A stretch of 64,000 nt of DNA from NCBI RefSeq assembly GCF_020531945.1, contig NZ_JAJATZ010000001.1:310001-374000 (forward strand), written 5' to 3'. Under the pieces are notes generated by a model that worked only from the letters and a program-made list of their open reading frames with translations, searched no databases and had not been told where the DNA came from. Every line of letters starts with the position of its first letter. The first letter of the stretch is position 1. The position numbers and the translations under genes were made by a program. This DNA comes from Loktanella gaetbuli. Its GTDB lineage: Bacteria; Pseudomonadota; Alphaproteobacteria; Rhodobacterales; Rhodobacteraceae. Below, piece by piece: positions 41,582 to 49,648 of this stretch.

Positions 41582-42969
41582 CTTGGGTTCCCGATCTTGA
41601 CGCGCTGCCGGACCGGCGCCCGAAATACGACCGTCTGGCTGCAGCGATCCGTACGGGTATTGCGGGCGGTGATCTGGTGCCGGGGCAAAAGCTGCCCCCG
41701 GTGCGGGATCTGGCGTGGAAGGTCGGGGTGACACCCGGTACAGCCGCGCGTGCATATCGATTGCTGACGGATGCCGGGGTGCTGACGGCAGGCGTGGGGC
41801 GCGGCACCTATGTGGCCGAAACCAAATCCCCGCCAAGCCCGGTGCTGTTGGCCGAGCATGTCTTTGATGCAAGTGGCGACGTGAACCTGTTCAGCCCGAA
41901 AATGCCGGATCTGGGGCAGGGACACCTGATTGCGACGCTGGCCGCGCAGGTGGTCGCACAGATGCCTGCGGACCGTTTGATGCGCTACCCCAGCCGTGTC
42001 ACCGATCTTGCGGCGCGTCAGGCCTGCCTCGCGGGGCTGCACGCTGATGTGGGGCCTGCCGATGTGGAAGATATCGTCGCGACCAACGGCGGTCAGAACG
42101 CGATTGTCCTGATCTTGCAAACCATCCTGCGCGGTCCTGCACCCGTGATGCTGGGCGATGCGATCAGCTACAACGGGTTTCGCAGTGCCGCCGAAATGTG
42201 CCGGGCAGAGCTGATGGCCGTGCCTTGGGATGACGAAGGTCCCGATCCGCAGGTTTTTGAAAATCTGGTGCGGCAGCATGGCGCACAGGTCTATTGCACG
42301 GCGTCAGAGGTGAACAACCCGACAGGTCAGGCCACATCATTTGCGCGCAGACAGCAGATTGCAGCGATTGCCAAGGTTCACGGTGTTCATGTGATCGACG
42401 ACGATTGTTACGCAAGGATCGACCGCGTGGGCCCCAGCTATCGCGCATTGCTGCCTGATCTGGGCTGGCATGTGGCCAGTCCGTCCAAGACGATTTCGCC
42501 TGCCTTGCGGATCGGGTTCGCAGTGGCACCCAAGGCGCATGCGGCAGCGCTGGTCCGGTCTGCCATCGGGCAGTCGTTCGGTGTCTCTCCCTTGCTGACA
42601 GATCTTTATGCGGCTCTGATGCGGTCGCCCGAGATTGACGGAATCGTGCAGGCGGTCCGGGCGCGGATCGATCGGGATGTGGGTGTGGTCGTGACAACCT
42701 TTGCCGATTGCGCGCCGGGCTATGCACCGGGCATTCCGTTTGTCTGGCTCGTGTTGCCGCGGACATGGCGGGCCAATGATTTCGTAGCAGCGGCCAAGGC
42801 GCGCGGCATTCATCTGAAATCGTCGGAATCGTTCCTGCATCGTGACAGCCGGATGGTGCATGCGGTGCGGATCGCAGTGAATGGACTGCTGGCACCCGAC
42901 CGATTTGATGCGGCAATTGCGGACCTGCGGGATCTGATGGACACGCCGGCGGCACGGATCTCGGTCTGA
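41569..42969 (+). CDS. MocR-type GntR regulator with aminotransferase domain
   Basis: A 466-residue transcription factor. Residues 15-85 are a GntR winged helix (YDRLAAAIRTGIAGGDLVPG, LPPVRDLAWKVGVTPGTAARAYR). From about residue 105 on there is a fold-type I aminotransferase domain with ATNGGQNAIVL, the VNNPTGQ segment, DDDCYARI, and the PLP lysine in SPSKTISPALRIGF. Members use PLP-bound ligands to control genes for amino acid, vitamin B6 or GABA metabolism. The start GTG 41569 is preferred because the winged helix begins shortly after it and upstream in-frame codons overlap the palindrome region. Ligand unknown; the divergent DUF1127 gene is a likely target. Confidence 0.9.
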   Translation: MTDTTWVPDLDALPDRRPKYDRLAAAIRTGIAGGDLVPGQKLPPVRDLAWKVGVTPGTAARAYRLLTDAGVLTAGVGRGTYVAETKSPPSPVLLAEHVFDASGDVNLFSPKMPDLGQGHLIATLAAQVVAQMPADRLMRYPSRVTDLAARQACLAGLHADVGPADVEDIVATNGGQNAIVLILQTILRGPAPVMLGDAISYNGFRSAAEMCRAELMAVPWDDEGPDPQVFENLVRQHGAQVYCTASEVNNPTGQATSFARRQQIAAIAKVHGVHVIDDDCYARIDRVGPSYRALLPDLGWHVASPSKTISPALRIGFAVAPKAHAAALVRSAIGQSFGVSPLLTDLYAALMRSPEIDGIVQAVRARIDRDVGVVVTTFADCAPGYAPGIPFVWLVLPRTWRANDFVAAAKARGIHLKSSESFLHRDSRMVHAVRIAVNGLLAPDRFDAAIADLRDLMDTPAARISV

Positions 42970-43058
42970 TAGGGGGTAAGTGTGAGGAATTTGTGGGGTA
43001 AATAGATACCTTAATTTCAAGGTGTTGATTTTGCTATGTTTTGCCGGATATCTGGCGC

Positions 43059-43086
43059 TTGACGTGGCTTGCAGCTGCCGTATAAG
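43059..43086 (+). promoter_or_regulatory. Sigma-70-type promoter of rplM-rpsI
   Basis: TTGACG (43059-43064), a 16-base spacer and TATAAG (43081-43086) lie 54 bases before the rplM start. Both boxes are close to consensus. The remaining gap after the MocR gene shows no other feature. Confidence 0.75.
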
Positions 43087-43140
43087 CCGCTCATCCGAAT
43101 GACGGGCCCCGCGTGGCCCCTTAGACCTCTGGTGAGATTA

Positions 43141-43602
43141 ATGAAAACTTATACCGCGACCCCGGCGGATATCGACAAGAAATGGATCCTGATCGACGCC
43201 GAAGGCCTCGTTCTGGGCCGTCTTGCATCCATCGTGGCCATGCGCCTGCGTGGCAAGCACAAGCCTTCCTTCACACCGCACATGGATATGGGCGACAATG
43301 TCATCATCATCAACGCCGACAAGGTGCAGATGACCGGCAAAAAGCGTGAAGAGAAATTCTACTGGCACACCGGCCACCCCGGCGGGATCAAGTCCAAGAC
43401 CAAGGCTGACATCCTCGAGGGTGATCACCCCGAGCGCGTTCTGTTCCAGGCCGTCAAGCGCATGCTGCCCGGCAACAAGCTGCGCAACAAGCAGCTGACC
43501 AACATGCGTATCTTTGCTGGTGCAGAGCACGGCATGGAAGCCCAAAAGCCCGAAGTTCTGGACGTCGCGTCCATGAACAAAAAGAACACGAGGACCGCAT
43601 AA
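43141..43602 (+). CDS. rplM: Ribosomal protein L13
   Basis: A 153-residue large-subunit protein. Family blocks WILIDAEGLVLGRLAS, GDNVIIINADKVQMTGKK and the HTGHPGG loop are intact. ATG 43141 has GGTGAG 6 bases upstream; the longer frame to 43069 overlaps the promoter and is not used. rpsI starts inside its stop codon (TAATG), the conserved L13-S9 operon. In E. coli L13 represses this operon; no matching leader structure was worked out here. Confidence 0.98.
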   Translation: MKTYTATPADIDKKWILIDAEGLVLGRLASIVAMRLRGKHKPSFTPHMDMGDNVIIINADKVQMTGKKREEKFYWHTGHPGGIKSKTKADILEGDHPERVLFQAVKRMLPGNKLRNKQLTNMRIFAGAEHGMEAQKPEVLDVASMNKKNTRTA

Positions 43603-44108
43603 TGGCCGATCAGATCAATTCTCTGGAAGAGCTGGGCGGCGCAGTCACCGCTGACATCGGCGGCGTGCAGGGCACTGACGCGGAAACCGTCGTTGCACCG
43701 CGTGAATCAGTCAAGGACGAGTTCGGCCGCAGCTATGCCACCGGCAAGCGCAAGGACGCCGTTGCACGCGTCTGGATTAAGCCGGGTTCCGGCAAGGTCA
43801 CCGTCAACGGCAAAGAGATGAACGCCTATTTTGCACGCCCCGTGCTGCAGATGATCCTGGCACAGCCGTTTTCTGTCGCCGGCGTTGCTGGTCAGTTCGA
43901 CGTTGTCGCCACCGTCAAGGGCGGCGGCCTGTCCGGTCAGGCCGGTGCGGTCAAGCATGGCGTGTCCAAGGCGCTGCAACTGTTCGACCCGTCGCTGCGT
44001 CCGGCCCTGAAGGCCGCAGGGTTCCTGACCCGCGACAGCCGCGTCGTCGAGCGCAAGAAGTACGGCAAAGCCAAGGCCCGCAAGAGCTTCCAGTTCTCCA
44101 AGCGTTAA
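43602..44108 (+). CDS. rpsI: Ribosomal protein S9
   Basis: A 168-residue small-subunit protein whose C-terminal SKR reaches the P-site tRNA. SYATGKRKDAVARVWIKPG, in part YATGKRKDAVARVWIKPG, marks the core start near residue 42; KHGVSKALQLFDPSLRP and RKKYGKAKARKSFQFSKR complete it. The acidic 40-residue N-terminal extension is usual in alphaproteobacteria. It overlaps rplM by one base and is followed by a strong terminator. Confidence 0.98.
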   Translation: MADQINSLEELGGAVTADIGGVQGTDAETVVAPRESVKDEFGRSYATGKRKDAVARVWIKPGSGKVTVNGKEMNAYFARPVLQMILAQPFSVAGVAGQFDVVATVKGGGLSGQAGAVKHGVSKALQLFDPSLRPALKAAGFLTRDSRVVERKKYGKAKARKSFQFSKR

Positions 44109-44128
44109 GCCTTGCTGCAAAATTGTGC

Positions 44129-44162
44129 AAAGGGCGGTCCTATCGGGCCGCCCTTTTGTTTT
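44129..44162 (+). terminator. Rho-independent terminator of rplM-rpsI
   Basis: AAAGGGCGGTCC and GGGCCGCCCTTT form a 12-bp stem with one G-T pair and loop TATC, followed by TGTTTTG, 20 bases after the rpsI stop. Confidence 0.88.
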
Positions 44163-44202
44163 GTCCATTGATCTTTCGCGTGAACGCTTTGAACATGAAA
44201 AC

Positions 44203-45078
44203 ATGAGCGTGGGAACTTCACTTACACAGGATCAGTCACGGGCGATTCGCCTGCTTGGCGTGCCATTCGTCTATGCGGTGCTGCTGCTGGCGGTACCGCT
44301 GGGTGCGATCGTGTTGTTCAGTTTCTGGACGCAGGATTTCATGGCCGTCGATACGACGTTCACTCTCGATAACTACCGCGAAATTGCGGACAGCCCGATC
44401 TACGCGATGCTGTTGCAGCGGTCATTGATGGTGTCGGGAATCGTGACGGTCGTGACGGTCGTGCTCGCCTATCCGGTCGCCTATTTCATCAGTTTTCATG
44501 TGACCCCGTCGAAAAAGTCGCTGTGGCTGTTTCTGATCACCATTCCGTTCTGGACCAGCTATCTGATCCGGGTGTTCCTGTGGAAGGTGATCCTGGGCTA
44601 CAACGGGGTCATCAACTCTGGCCTGATACAGGTCGGCCTGATCGAAGAGCCGCTGACGTTCATCCTGTATAACGTCAACGCAGTCATCATCACGCTGGCC
44701 CATGCCTTTGCGCCATTCGCGATCCTGCCGATCTTTGTCGTGCTGGAGAAAATCGATCGGTCCCTGCTGGAGGCGTCCCAGGATCTGGGCGAGAGCAGGT
44801 TGTCGACGTTTTTTCGCGTGACCTTGCCGCTGTCGATGCCCGGTGTCGTGGGTGCCGTGCTGATCGTATTCATTCCGACAGTGGGTGATTACGTGACGCC
44901 CGAACTGATGGGCGGTGCGGGCGGCAAACTGATTGCCAACATGATCCAGACCCAGTTTTTGCAATTGAACAACGCACCGCTGGGCGCTGCACTGGCCATC
45001 GTGGCGATGCTTTGTGTCACGGCCATCGCGCTGGTGTTCGTCTTTCTGAACCGCCGCTGGCTGAGGGGTCGCCGATGA
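44203..45078 (+). CDS. ABC transporter permease, PotB/PotH type
   Basis: A 291-residue inner-membrane permease with six helices, of the spermidine/putrescine importer class. The ATPase-contact EAA loop reads EASQDLGESRLSTFFRVTLP near residue 190. ATG 44203 is used; there is no clear ribosome site, and the frame is open back to 44125 across the terminator, so the start is the weakest point. The second permease and the ATPase follow with 4-base overlaps. There is no binding-protein gene in this operon; polyamine or a related cation is a family-level guess. Confidence 0.9.
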   Translation: MSVGTSLTQDQSRAIRLLGVPFVYAVLLLAVPLGAIVLFSFWTQDFMAVDTTFTLDNYREIADSPIYAMLLQRSLMVSGIVTVVTVVLAYPVAYFISFHVTPSKKSLWLFLITIPFWTSYLIRVFLWKVILGYNGVINSGLIQVGLIEEPLTFILYNVNAVIITLAHAFAPFAILPIFVVLEKIDRSLLEASQDLGESRLSTFFRVTLPLSMPGVVGAVLIVFIPTVGDYVTPELMGGAGGKLIANMIQTQFLQLNNAPLGAALAIVAMLCVTAIALVFVFLNRRWLRGRR

Positions 45079-45875
45079 GTTTGCGCGTCTATGCCATTGC
45101 CTATCTGATCTTTCTCTATGCGCCGATCGTGTTGTTGCCGCTGTTTGCGTTCAACGACGCCACCATCATCGCCTTTCCGCTGTCGGGGTTCACGACGGAA
45201 TGGTTTTCCGCGCTGAAAACAAATGGATCGTTGCATGGGGCGCTGACGAATTCCCTGATCATCGCGGGCTGTACGGCTGTCTTTTCCACGCTGTTGGGCA
45301 TGTGCGCGGCGCGGGCGGCCGCCATGTCGCATTTTCCGGGCAAGGGGGGCATCACCGGGTTCGTCATGTTGCCACTGGTGCTGCCTGAAATCATTGTGGC
45401 GGTGTCCTTGCTGGTGATCCTGCGGCAGGTGCTGGGCCTTGATCTGGGGAACTGGACCATCATCATGGCTCATGTGCTGATCTGCACGCCGTTTTCCATC
45501 GCCATCCTGAACGGTGCATTCGGCAACCTCGACCCGTCGATGGAAGAAGCGGCGCTGGATCTGGGCGAATCCCGCTGGTCTGCGTTCCGGCTGGTGACGC
45601 TGCCGCTGGTCATGCCGGGCATCATTTCATCCATGCTGATTTCCTTTACCATTTCGCTGGATGAATTCATCATCGCGTTTTTCCTGACCGGGTCTGACCC
45701 GACCTTGCCCGTCTATATCTGGGGATTGCTGCGGTTCCCGGCACAGCTGCCCGTCGTCATGGCGCTGGGGACGATCCTTGTGGCGCTGTCCATCATCCTG
45801 CTGACGATTGCAGAACTATTCCGCCGCCGTGGGATCAAACGGTCCGGCGCCAAAGACACCGGGGGTTTCCTGTGA
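45075..45875 (+). CDS. ABC transporter permease, PotC/PotI type
   Basis: A 266-residue second permease subunit with six helices. The EAA loop EEAALDLGESRWSAFRLVTL is near residue 155, and SFTISLDEFIIAFFLTG near 195 is typical of PotC/PotI subunits. The ATG overlaps the first permease stop (ATGA), and the ATPase GTG overlaps its own stop (GTGA), so the subunits are translationally coupled in equal amounts. Confidence 0.92.
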   Translation: MSLRVYAIAYLIFLYAPIVLLPLFAFNDATIIAFPLSGFTTEWFSALKTNGSLHGALTNSLIIAGCTAVFSTLLGMCAARAAAMSHFPGKGGITGFVMLPLVLPEIIVAVSLLVILRQVLGLDLGNWTIIMAHVLICTPFSIAILNGAFGNLDPSMEEAALDLGESRWSAFRLVTLPLVMPGIISSMLISFTISLDEFIIAFFLTGSDPTLPVYIWGLLRFPAQLPVVMALGTILVALSIILLTIAELFRRRGIKRSGAKDTGGFL

Positions 45876-47119
45876 CCGACCTGATCAAGCTGCGTGGCGT
45901 AAACAAGTATTACGGTACCTATCACGCCTTGCGCGATATCGACCTGACGATCCGTGCGGGTGAATTCTTTTCCCTGCTCGGCCCGTCGGGCTGTGGCAAG
46001 ACGACCTTGCTGCGGGTCATCGCCGGTTTCGAGGGGGTGTCTGACGGGACGGTCATGATATCAGATCGGGACATGGCCAATGTGCCGCCAAACCAGCGCC
46101 CGACAAATATGGTGTTCCAGTCCTATGCGATCTTTCCGCATCTGACGGTCGCGGAGAACGTGGCCTTTGGCCTGCGCAAGCGTTCGGACATCGCTAAATC
46201 TGCGCGCGCCGGTCTGGTCGAAGAAGCCTTGGAAATGGTGGGATTGGGCGGCTACGGCAAACGGGCCGCACACGCCCTGTCGGGCGGTCAGCGTCAGCGC
46301 GTGGCCCTTGCACGGGCCTTGATCCTGAAGCCCAAGGTTTTGCTGCTGGACGAACCGCTGTCGGCGCTGGACAAGAAAATGCGCGAACACATGCAGGTGG
46401 AATTGATCCGCCTGCAACGCCATGTCGGCATCACGTTCATCCTTGTGACCCATGACCAGGAAGAGGCACTGGTGATGTCTGACCGGATTGCGGTCATGTT
46501 CGCAGGCGAGATCGGCCAGATGGACGATCCTGAAACGCTGTATCGTCGCCCTAAGAGCCGCCGCGTCGCGGAATTCATCGGCAAGATGAATTTTTTGCCA
46601 GGGCAGGTGACCGCACTGTCGGCGGCGGGCGAGGCGTCCAGTGGCGCACCCCTTGCAGGCCATGCGCCCGGTACGGTGCCGCCGAACCGGACAAACCGCC
46701 TGCTTACGGACCTGATGGACAAGATCGCACCGGGGACAGAGGCAAATGCAGACACGGACACGGCCGAGGAGGCCGCTGCTTCACCGGAGGTGATGACGGT
46801 GGACATCGCCGGTCTGGGCGCGGCTCAGATCAGCGTGGATCAGGCACCCGAGGGCGCAAAACTGGGCGAGGTCGCCGTGGGTATCCGTCCTGAAACGCTT
46901 GCCATTCTGTTCGAAGGCGAAATGCCGAAACGCCATGAATGCCCGGGTGTCGTGGACGAGGTCGTGTATTACGGCGATATGACCTATTACGATGTGCGGA
47001 TCAAAGACGTGCCGCAACCACTTACGATTGCGATGAAAAACCTGATCGGCAGGCCTGTGCTGGAGGTTGGCGCCGCCTGCCGTGTCGCCTGGGATGACCG
47101 GGCGCTGGTGCTGTTCTAG
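45872..47119 (+). CDS. ABC transporter ATPase, PotA type, with inter-domain insertion
   Basis: A 415-residue ATPase energising the two permeases. Walker A is LGPSGCGKTT (36-45), the signature LSGGQRQRV starts at residue 136, Walker B is VLLLDEP (156-162), and the H-loop is LVTHDQ near 191. PotA proteins are usually about 360-380 residues. Here the segment from about 250 to 330, between the ATPase domain and the TOBE domain (VGIRPETL from 337), is expanded and rich in Ala, Thr, Glu and Asp. GTG 45872 is the start. Its stop codon overlaps that of the convergent tetR gene. Confidence 0.93.
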   Translation: MTDLIKLRGVNKYYGTYHALRDIDLTIRAGEFFSLLGPSGCGKTTLLRVIAGFEGVSDGTVMISDRDMANVPPNQRPTNMVFQSYAIFPHLTVAENVAFGLRKRSDIAKSARAGLVEEALEMVGLGGYGKRAAHALSGGQRQRVALARALILKPKVLLLDEPLSALDKKMREHMQVELIRLQRHVGITFILVTHDQEEALVMSDRIAVMFAGEIGQMDDPETLYRRPKSRRVAEFIGKMNFLPGQVTALSAAGEASSGAPLAGHAPGTVPPNRTNRLLTDLMDKIAPGTEANADTDTAEEAAASPEVMTVDIAGLGAAQISVDQAPEGAKLGEVAVGIRPETLAILFEGEMPKRHECPGVVDEVVYYGDMTYYDVRIKDVPQPLTIAMKNLIGRPVLEVGAACRVAWDDRALVLF

Positions 47120-47733
47120 GCGTCCGGCGGCAGGATACCCAAACCGCGCAGGTAAATGCCGATCCCGGTTTCCAGCAGATCGTCCGGTGGATAGGGGCTT
47201 TGCGTGCCGGGCGCGCCACGGGCGAACAATTCGACCACTCCATGCGACAGGGCCCAGATATGGGCCGCGAACATCTGTGGTGGCGGTCTGCGGTCGGCGG
47301 GCACATGCTGTGACAGCACGGCGGCGGCGGTTTCCATCACACCTAACGCGCGACTGGCGGTTTTATAAAGTTCGGTCGAGCGATTGATCGAAATGCCACT
47401 TTCGAACATGGCGACGTAGTGACCGGGGTGTTCACGGGCAAAGGCAAGATAGGCCTGACCTGTGTTCAGGAACGCTGTCAGCGCCGATGGCTTACCGTTG
47501 TCGTATGCGGTTTCCATGCGGTCGGCAAAGATCGCATAGCCTTGCAAGGCAGCCTCTGCGATCAGATCCTCGCGCCCTTCAAAATGGCGATAGACGGCTG
47601 CGGGCGTGACGCCTGCCTCGCGCGCAGCCTCTGACAGGGTGAATCCCGTGGGTCCCTTGACCTTGATCAGGTCCAGACAGGCTTCGACCAGTGCCTGCGC
47701 GAGGTTGCCGTGGTGATATCCGCGTTTAGCCAT
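47116..47733 (-). CDS. TetR family regulator (WHG-type C-terminus)
   Basis: A 205-residue repressor-type protein. The N-terminal helix-turn-helix spans residues 5-50 (YHHGNLAQALVEACLDLI, then FTLSEAAREAGVTPAAVYRH). The C-terminal domain matches the WHG group (MFAAHIWALSHGVVELFARG). ATG 47733 is chosen because MAKRGYHHGN is the family start. It overlaps the end of ppk2 upstream by 8 bases, so the two are cotranscribed. Targets are unknown; the convergent ABC operon and ppk2 itself are candidates. Confidence 0.88.
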   Translation of the reverse strand: MAKRGYHHGNLAQALVEACLDLIKVKGPTGFTLSEAAREAGVTPAAVYRHFEGREDLIAEAALQGYAIFADRMETAYDNGKPSALTAFLNTGQAYLAFAREHPGHYVAMFESGISINRSTELYKTASRALGVMETAAAVLSQHVPADRRPPPQMFAAHIWALSHGVVELFARGAPGTQSPYPPDDLLETGIGIYLRGLGILPPDA

Positions 47734-48607
47734 GACCACGGGCGTGCCACAGGTCGGGTCCGCCGACAATGGCTTGGTCGATCTCTCCCAGCGCGGCCAT
47801 ATCCTTTTGGTCGTAGTTGATCCCTGACAACACGGCGCGGATCGCGTTCAGGCGCGCGCGGCGTTTGTCGTCGGTCATGATGACGGTCCAGGGCGCTGCG
47901 GTGGTATGGGTCCTGTCCAGCGTTTCACCGATGGCCGTGGTGTAGTCGTCCCAGCGCGACAATCCCTTGACGTCGATGCCGGACAGTTTCCACTGTTTCA
48001 ACGGGTCGCTTTCGCGGGCCAGAAAACGGTTCAATTGTTCAGCGCGACCCACTGTCAGCCAAAGTTTGAACAGCTGCACGCCGTCATCGACGATCATTTC
48101 CTCGAACGGATTGACCTGATCGAACCAATGGGCGCGTTGCGAGTCGGTGCAGAACCCGAACACCTTTTCCACCACGCCGCGGTTGTACCAGGACCGGTCA
48201 AAGAAAGTGACATCACCTGCGGCGGGCAGGTGCTTGATATAACGCTGAAAATACCACTGCGACGCTTCATCCTCGTTCGGTTTGGACAAGGCCACGGTAT
48301 GGGCGGAACGCGGGTTCAGGTTTTCGCGGAAACGGCCGATGGTGCCGCCTTTGCCTGCCGCGTCGCGGCCCTCGAATACGACGGCGATGCGTGCGCCCGT
48401 GGCCTTGGCCCAGGTCTGCATCTTGACCAATTCGATCTGCAACAGATGCAGCTGGTCCTCGTAGTCGGATTTGTCCATCCGGTCGTCATGCGGATATCCA
48501 GCGGTCAGGATGGGCTTACCGTCGCTTTCGGCAATGGCCGCGCGCACGGCCTCTGGCGCCTCGTTTTCGTGGAATGCGCTGATTGCGCCGTCAAAGGGAA
48601 GTGTCAT
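47726..48607 (-). CDS. ppk2: Polyphosphate kinase 2
   Basis: A 293-residue PPK2-family enzyme that moves phosphate between polyphosphate and nucleotides. Walker A FEGRDAAGKGGTIGRF is near residue 78, the lid FFDRSWYNRG near 135 and the Walker B-type region VDDGVQLFKLWL near 170. It has one PPK2 domain. ATG 48607 has AAAGGAT 7 bases upstream; the in-frame ATG at 48613 is too close to that site. It is cotranscribed with the TetR gene downstream. Whether it prefers ADP, GDP or AMP cannot be decided from these motifs alone. Confidence 0.93.
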   Translation of the reverse strand: MTLPFDGAISAFHENEAPEAVRAAIAESDGKPILTAGYPHDDRMDKSDYEDQLHLLQIELVKMQTWAKATGARIAVVFEGRDAAGKGGTIGRFRENLNPRSAHTVALSKPNEDEASQWYFQRYIKHLPAAGDVTFFDRSWYNRGVVEKVFGFCTDSQRAHWFDQVNPFEEMIVDDGVQLFKLWLTVGRAEQLNRFLARESDPLKQWKLSGIDVKGLSRWDDYTTAIGETLDRTHTTAAPWTVIMTDDKRRARLNAIRAVLSGINYDQKDMAALGEIDQAIVGGPDLWHARGHG

Positions 48608-48646
48608 GGCCATATCCTTTTGGCCCACATTGCCCGGTGTCGGGTG

Positions 48647-49648
48647 TCAGCGCAATCCAGCGCGGCTGGCGGCCCGGTTGATCGCGGCAATCGCTGCGTC
48701 GGGATCGACGTGATGCGGCATGTGTCCAACGCCGGGCAGGCGGGTCAGATTGGCGGATGGCACAATCTTGATGACTTCTTCGGCGTGGATGTCGATGGGA
48801 ACTGTCGTGTCCTCGAGCCCGTGCAAAATCTCGATCGGCAGCGTCAGTTCAGGATAGCGCTGCGCCATTTCGACGACATGGGGACGCAGTGTATTGACCT
48901 GTCGCGCATTGGCGCGGAACGATTCAGCCCGCAACGTCAGAGGGGCGCCGATGAATGCGCCATAGCCTTCGGGGGCGGGGTTCGGCGCGAATGTCGCGGT
49001 GATTGCATCGTCCACCGTCCCATTCGGCACGAACGCCGAAATCAGTGGCACGACCACGGCACCACCAAATGCTGACCCGTTGATCGTGTAGTAAAGTCCC
49101 AGATCACCGGGCCATGGCATCGTGACGCCGGCAAAGCTGACCATCGCCGCGGCATTCACCGGGTCATCGCCATCCAGCCCCATCAGCGACCACTGATAGG
49201 CGACGATCCCGCCAAAGCTATGGCCGACGACAACCGGATCATTGATGCCCAGTTGTCCTGCCGCCTGACGCAGCATCATGGCCTGTTGCAGGGGGCTTTC
49301 TCCGGCGCTGGCCAGCGCCCCGTCGGGCAGGCCCGGAAAACGGTCGGTGTATCCCAGACCCGGACGGTCAAACGCCGTTACGCGGTAGTTTTGTGCCAGT
49401 TTGTCGAACAGGTCGAACTTGAAATCCCGCAGGTTGCCGCCAGCCCCGTGGATCAGGACCACATCGGGTCCGCTGCCTGCCTGAAGGTAATGCACCCGCG
49501 CGCCGCCATCGACCGTGACGAATTCGCCCAAGGGCGGGTAGTCGCGCTCTGCCGCGGCGGTGCGCATGGTCGATGTGCATCCCGTCACGATGCTGCCAAA
49601 CCCGACCGCAAGGGCCGCCCACGTCAGTGCTTTAACGGCCAATTGCAT
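48647..49648 (-). CDS. Lipoprotein alpha/beta hydrolase
   Basis: A 333-residue alpha/beta-hydrolase with an N-terminal signal and lipobox (IVTGC, Cys near residue 24), so probably membrane-anchored in the periplasm. The oxyanion region is LIHGAGGNLRDF, the nucleophile elbow VVGHSFGG (Ser near 143), the acid is in GLEDTTVP and the catalytic His in GVGHMPHH, so the triad is complete. Related to haloalkane-dehalogenase and epoxide-hydrolase-like esterases; substrate unknown. The ATG lies 17 bases inside metA, so it is expressed with that gene. Confidence 0.87.
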   Translation of the reverse strand: MQLAVKALTWAALAVGFGSIVTGCTSTMRTAAAERDYPPLGEFVTVDGGARVHYLQAGSGPDVVLIHGAGGNLRDFKFDLFDKLAQNYRVTAFDRPGLGYTDRFPGLPDGALASAGESPLQQAMMLRQAAGQLGINDPVVVGHSFGGIVAYQWSLMGLDGDDPVNAAAMVSFAGVTMPWPGDLGLYYTINGSAFGGAVVVPLISAFVPNGTVDDAITATFAPNPAPEGYGAFIGAPLTLRAESFRANARQVNTLRPHVVEMAQRYPELTLPIEILHGLEDTTVPIDIHAEEVIKIVPSANLTRLPGVGHMPHHVDPDAAIAAINRAASRAGLR

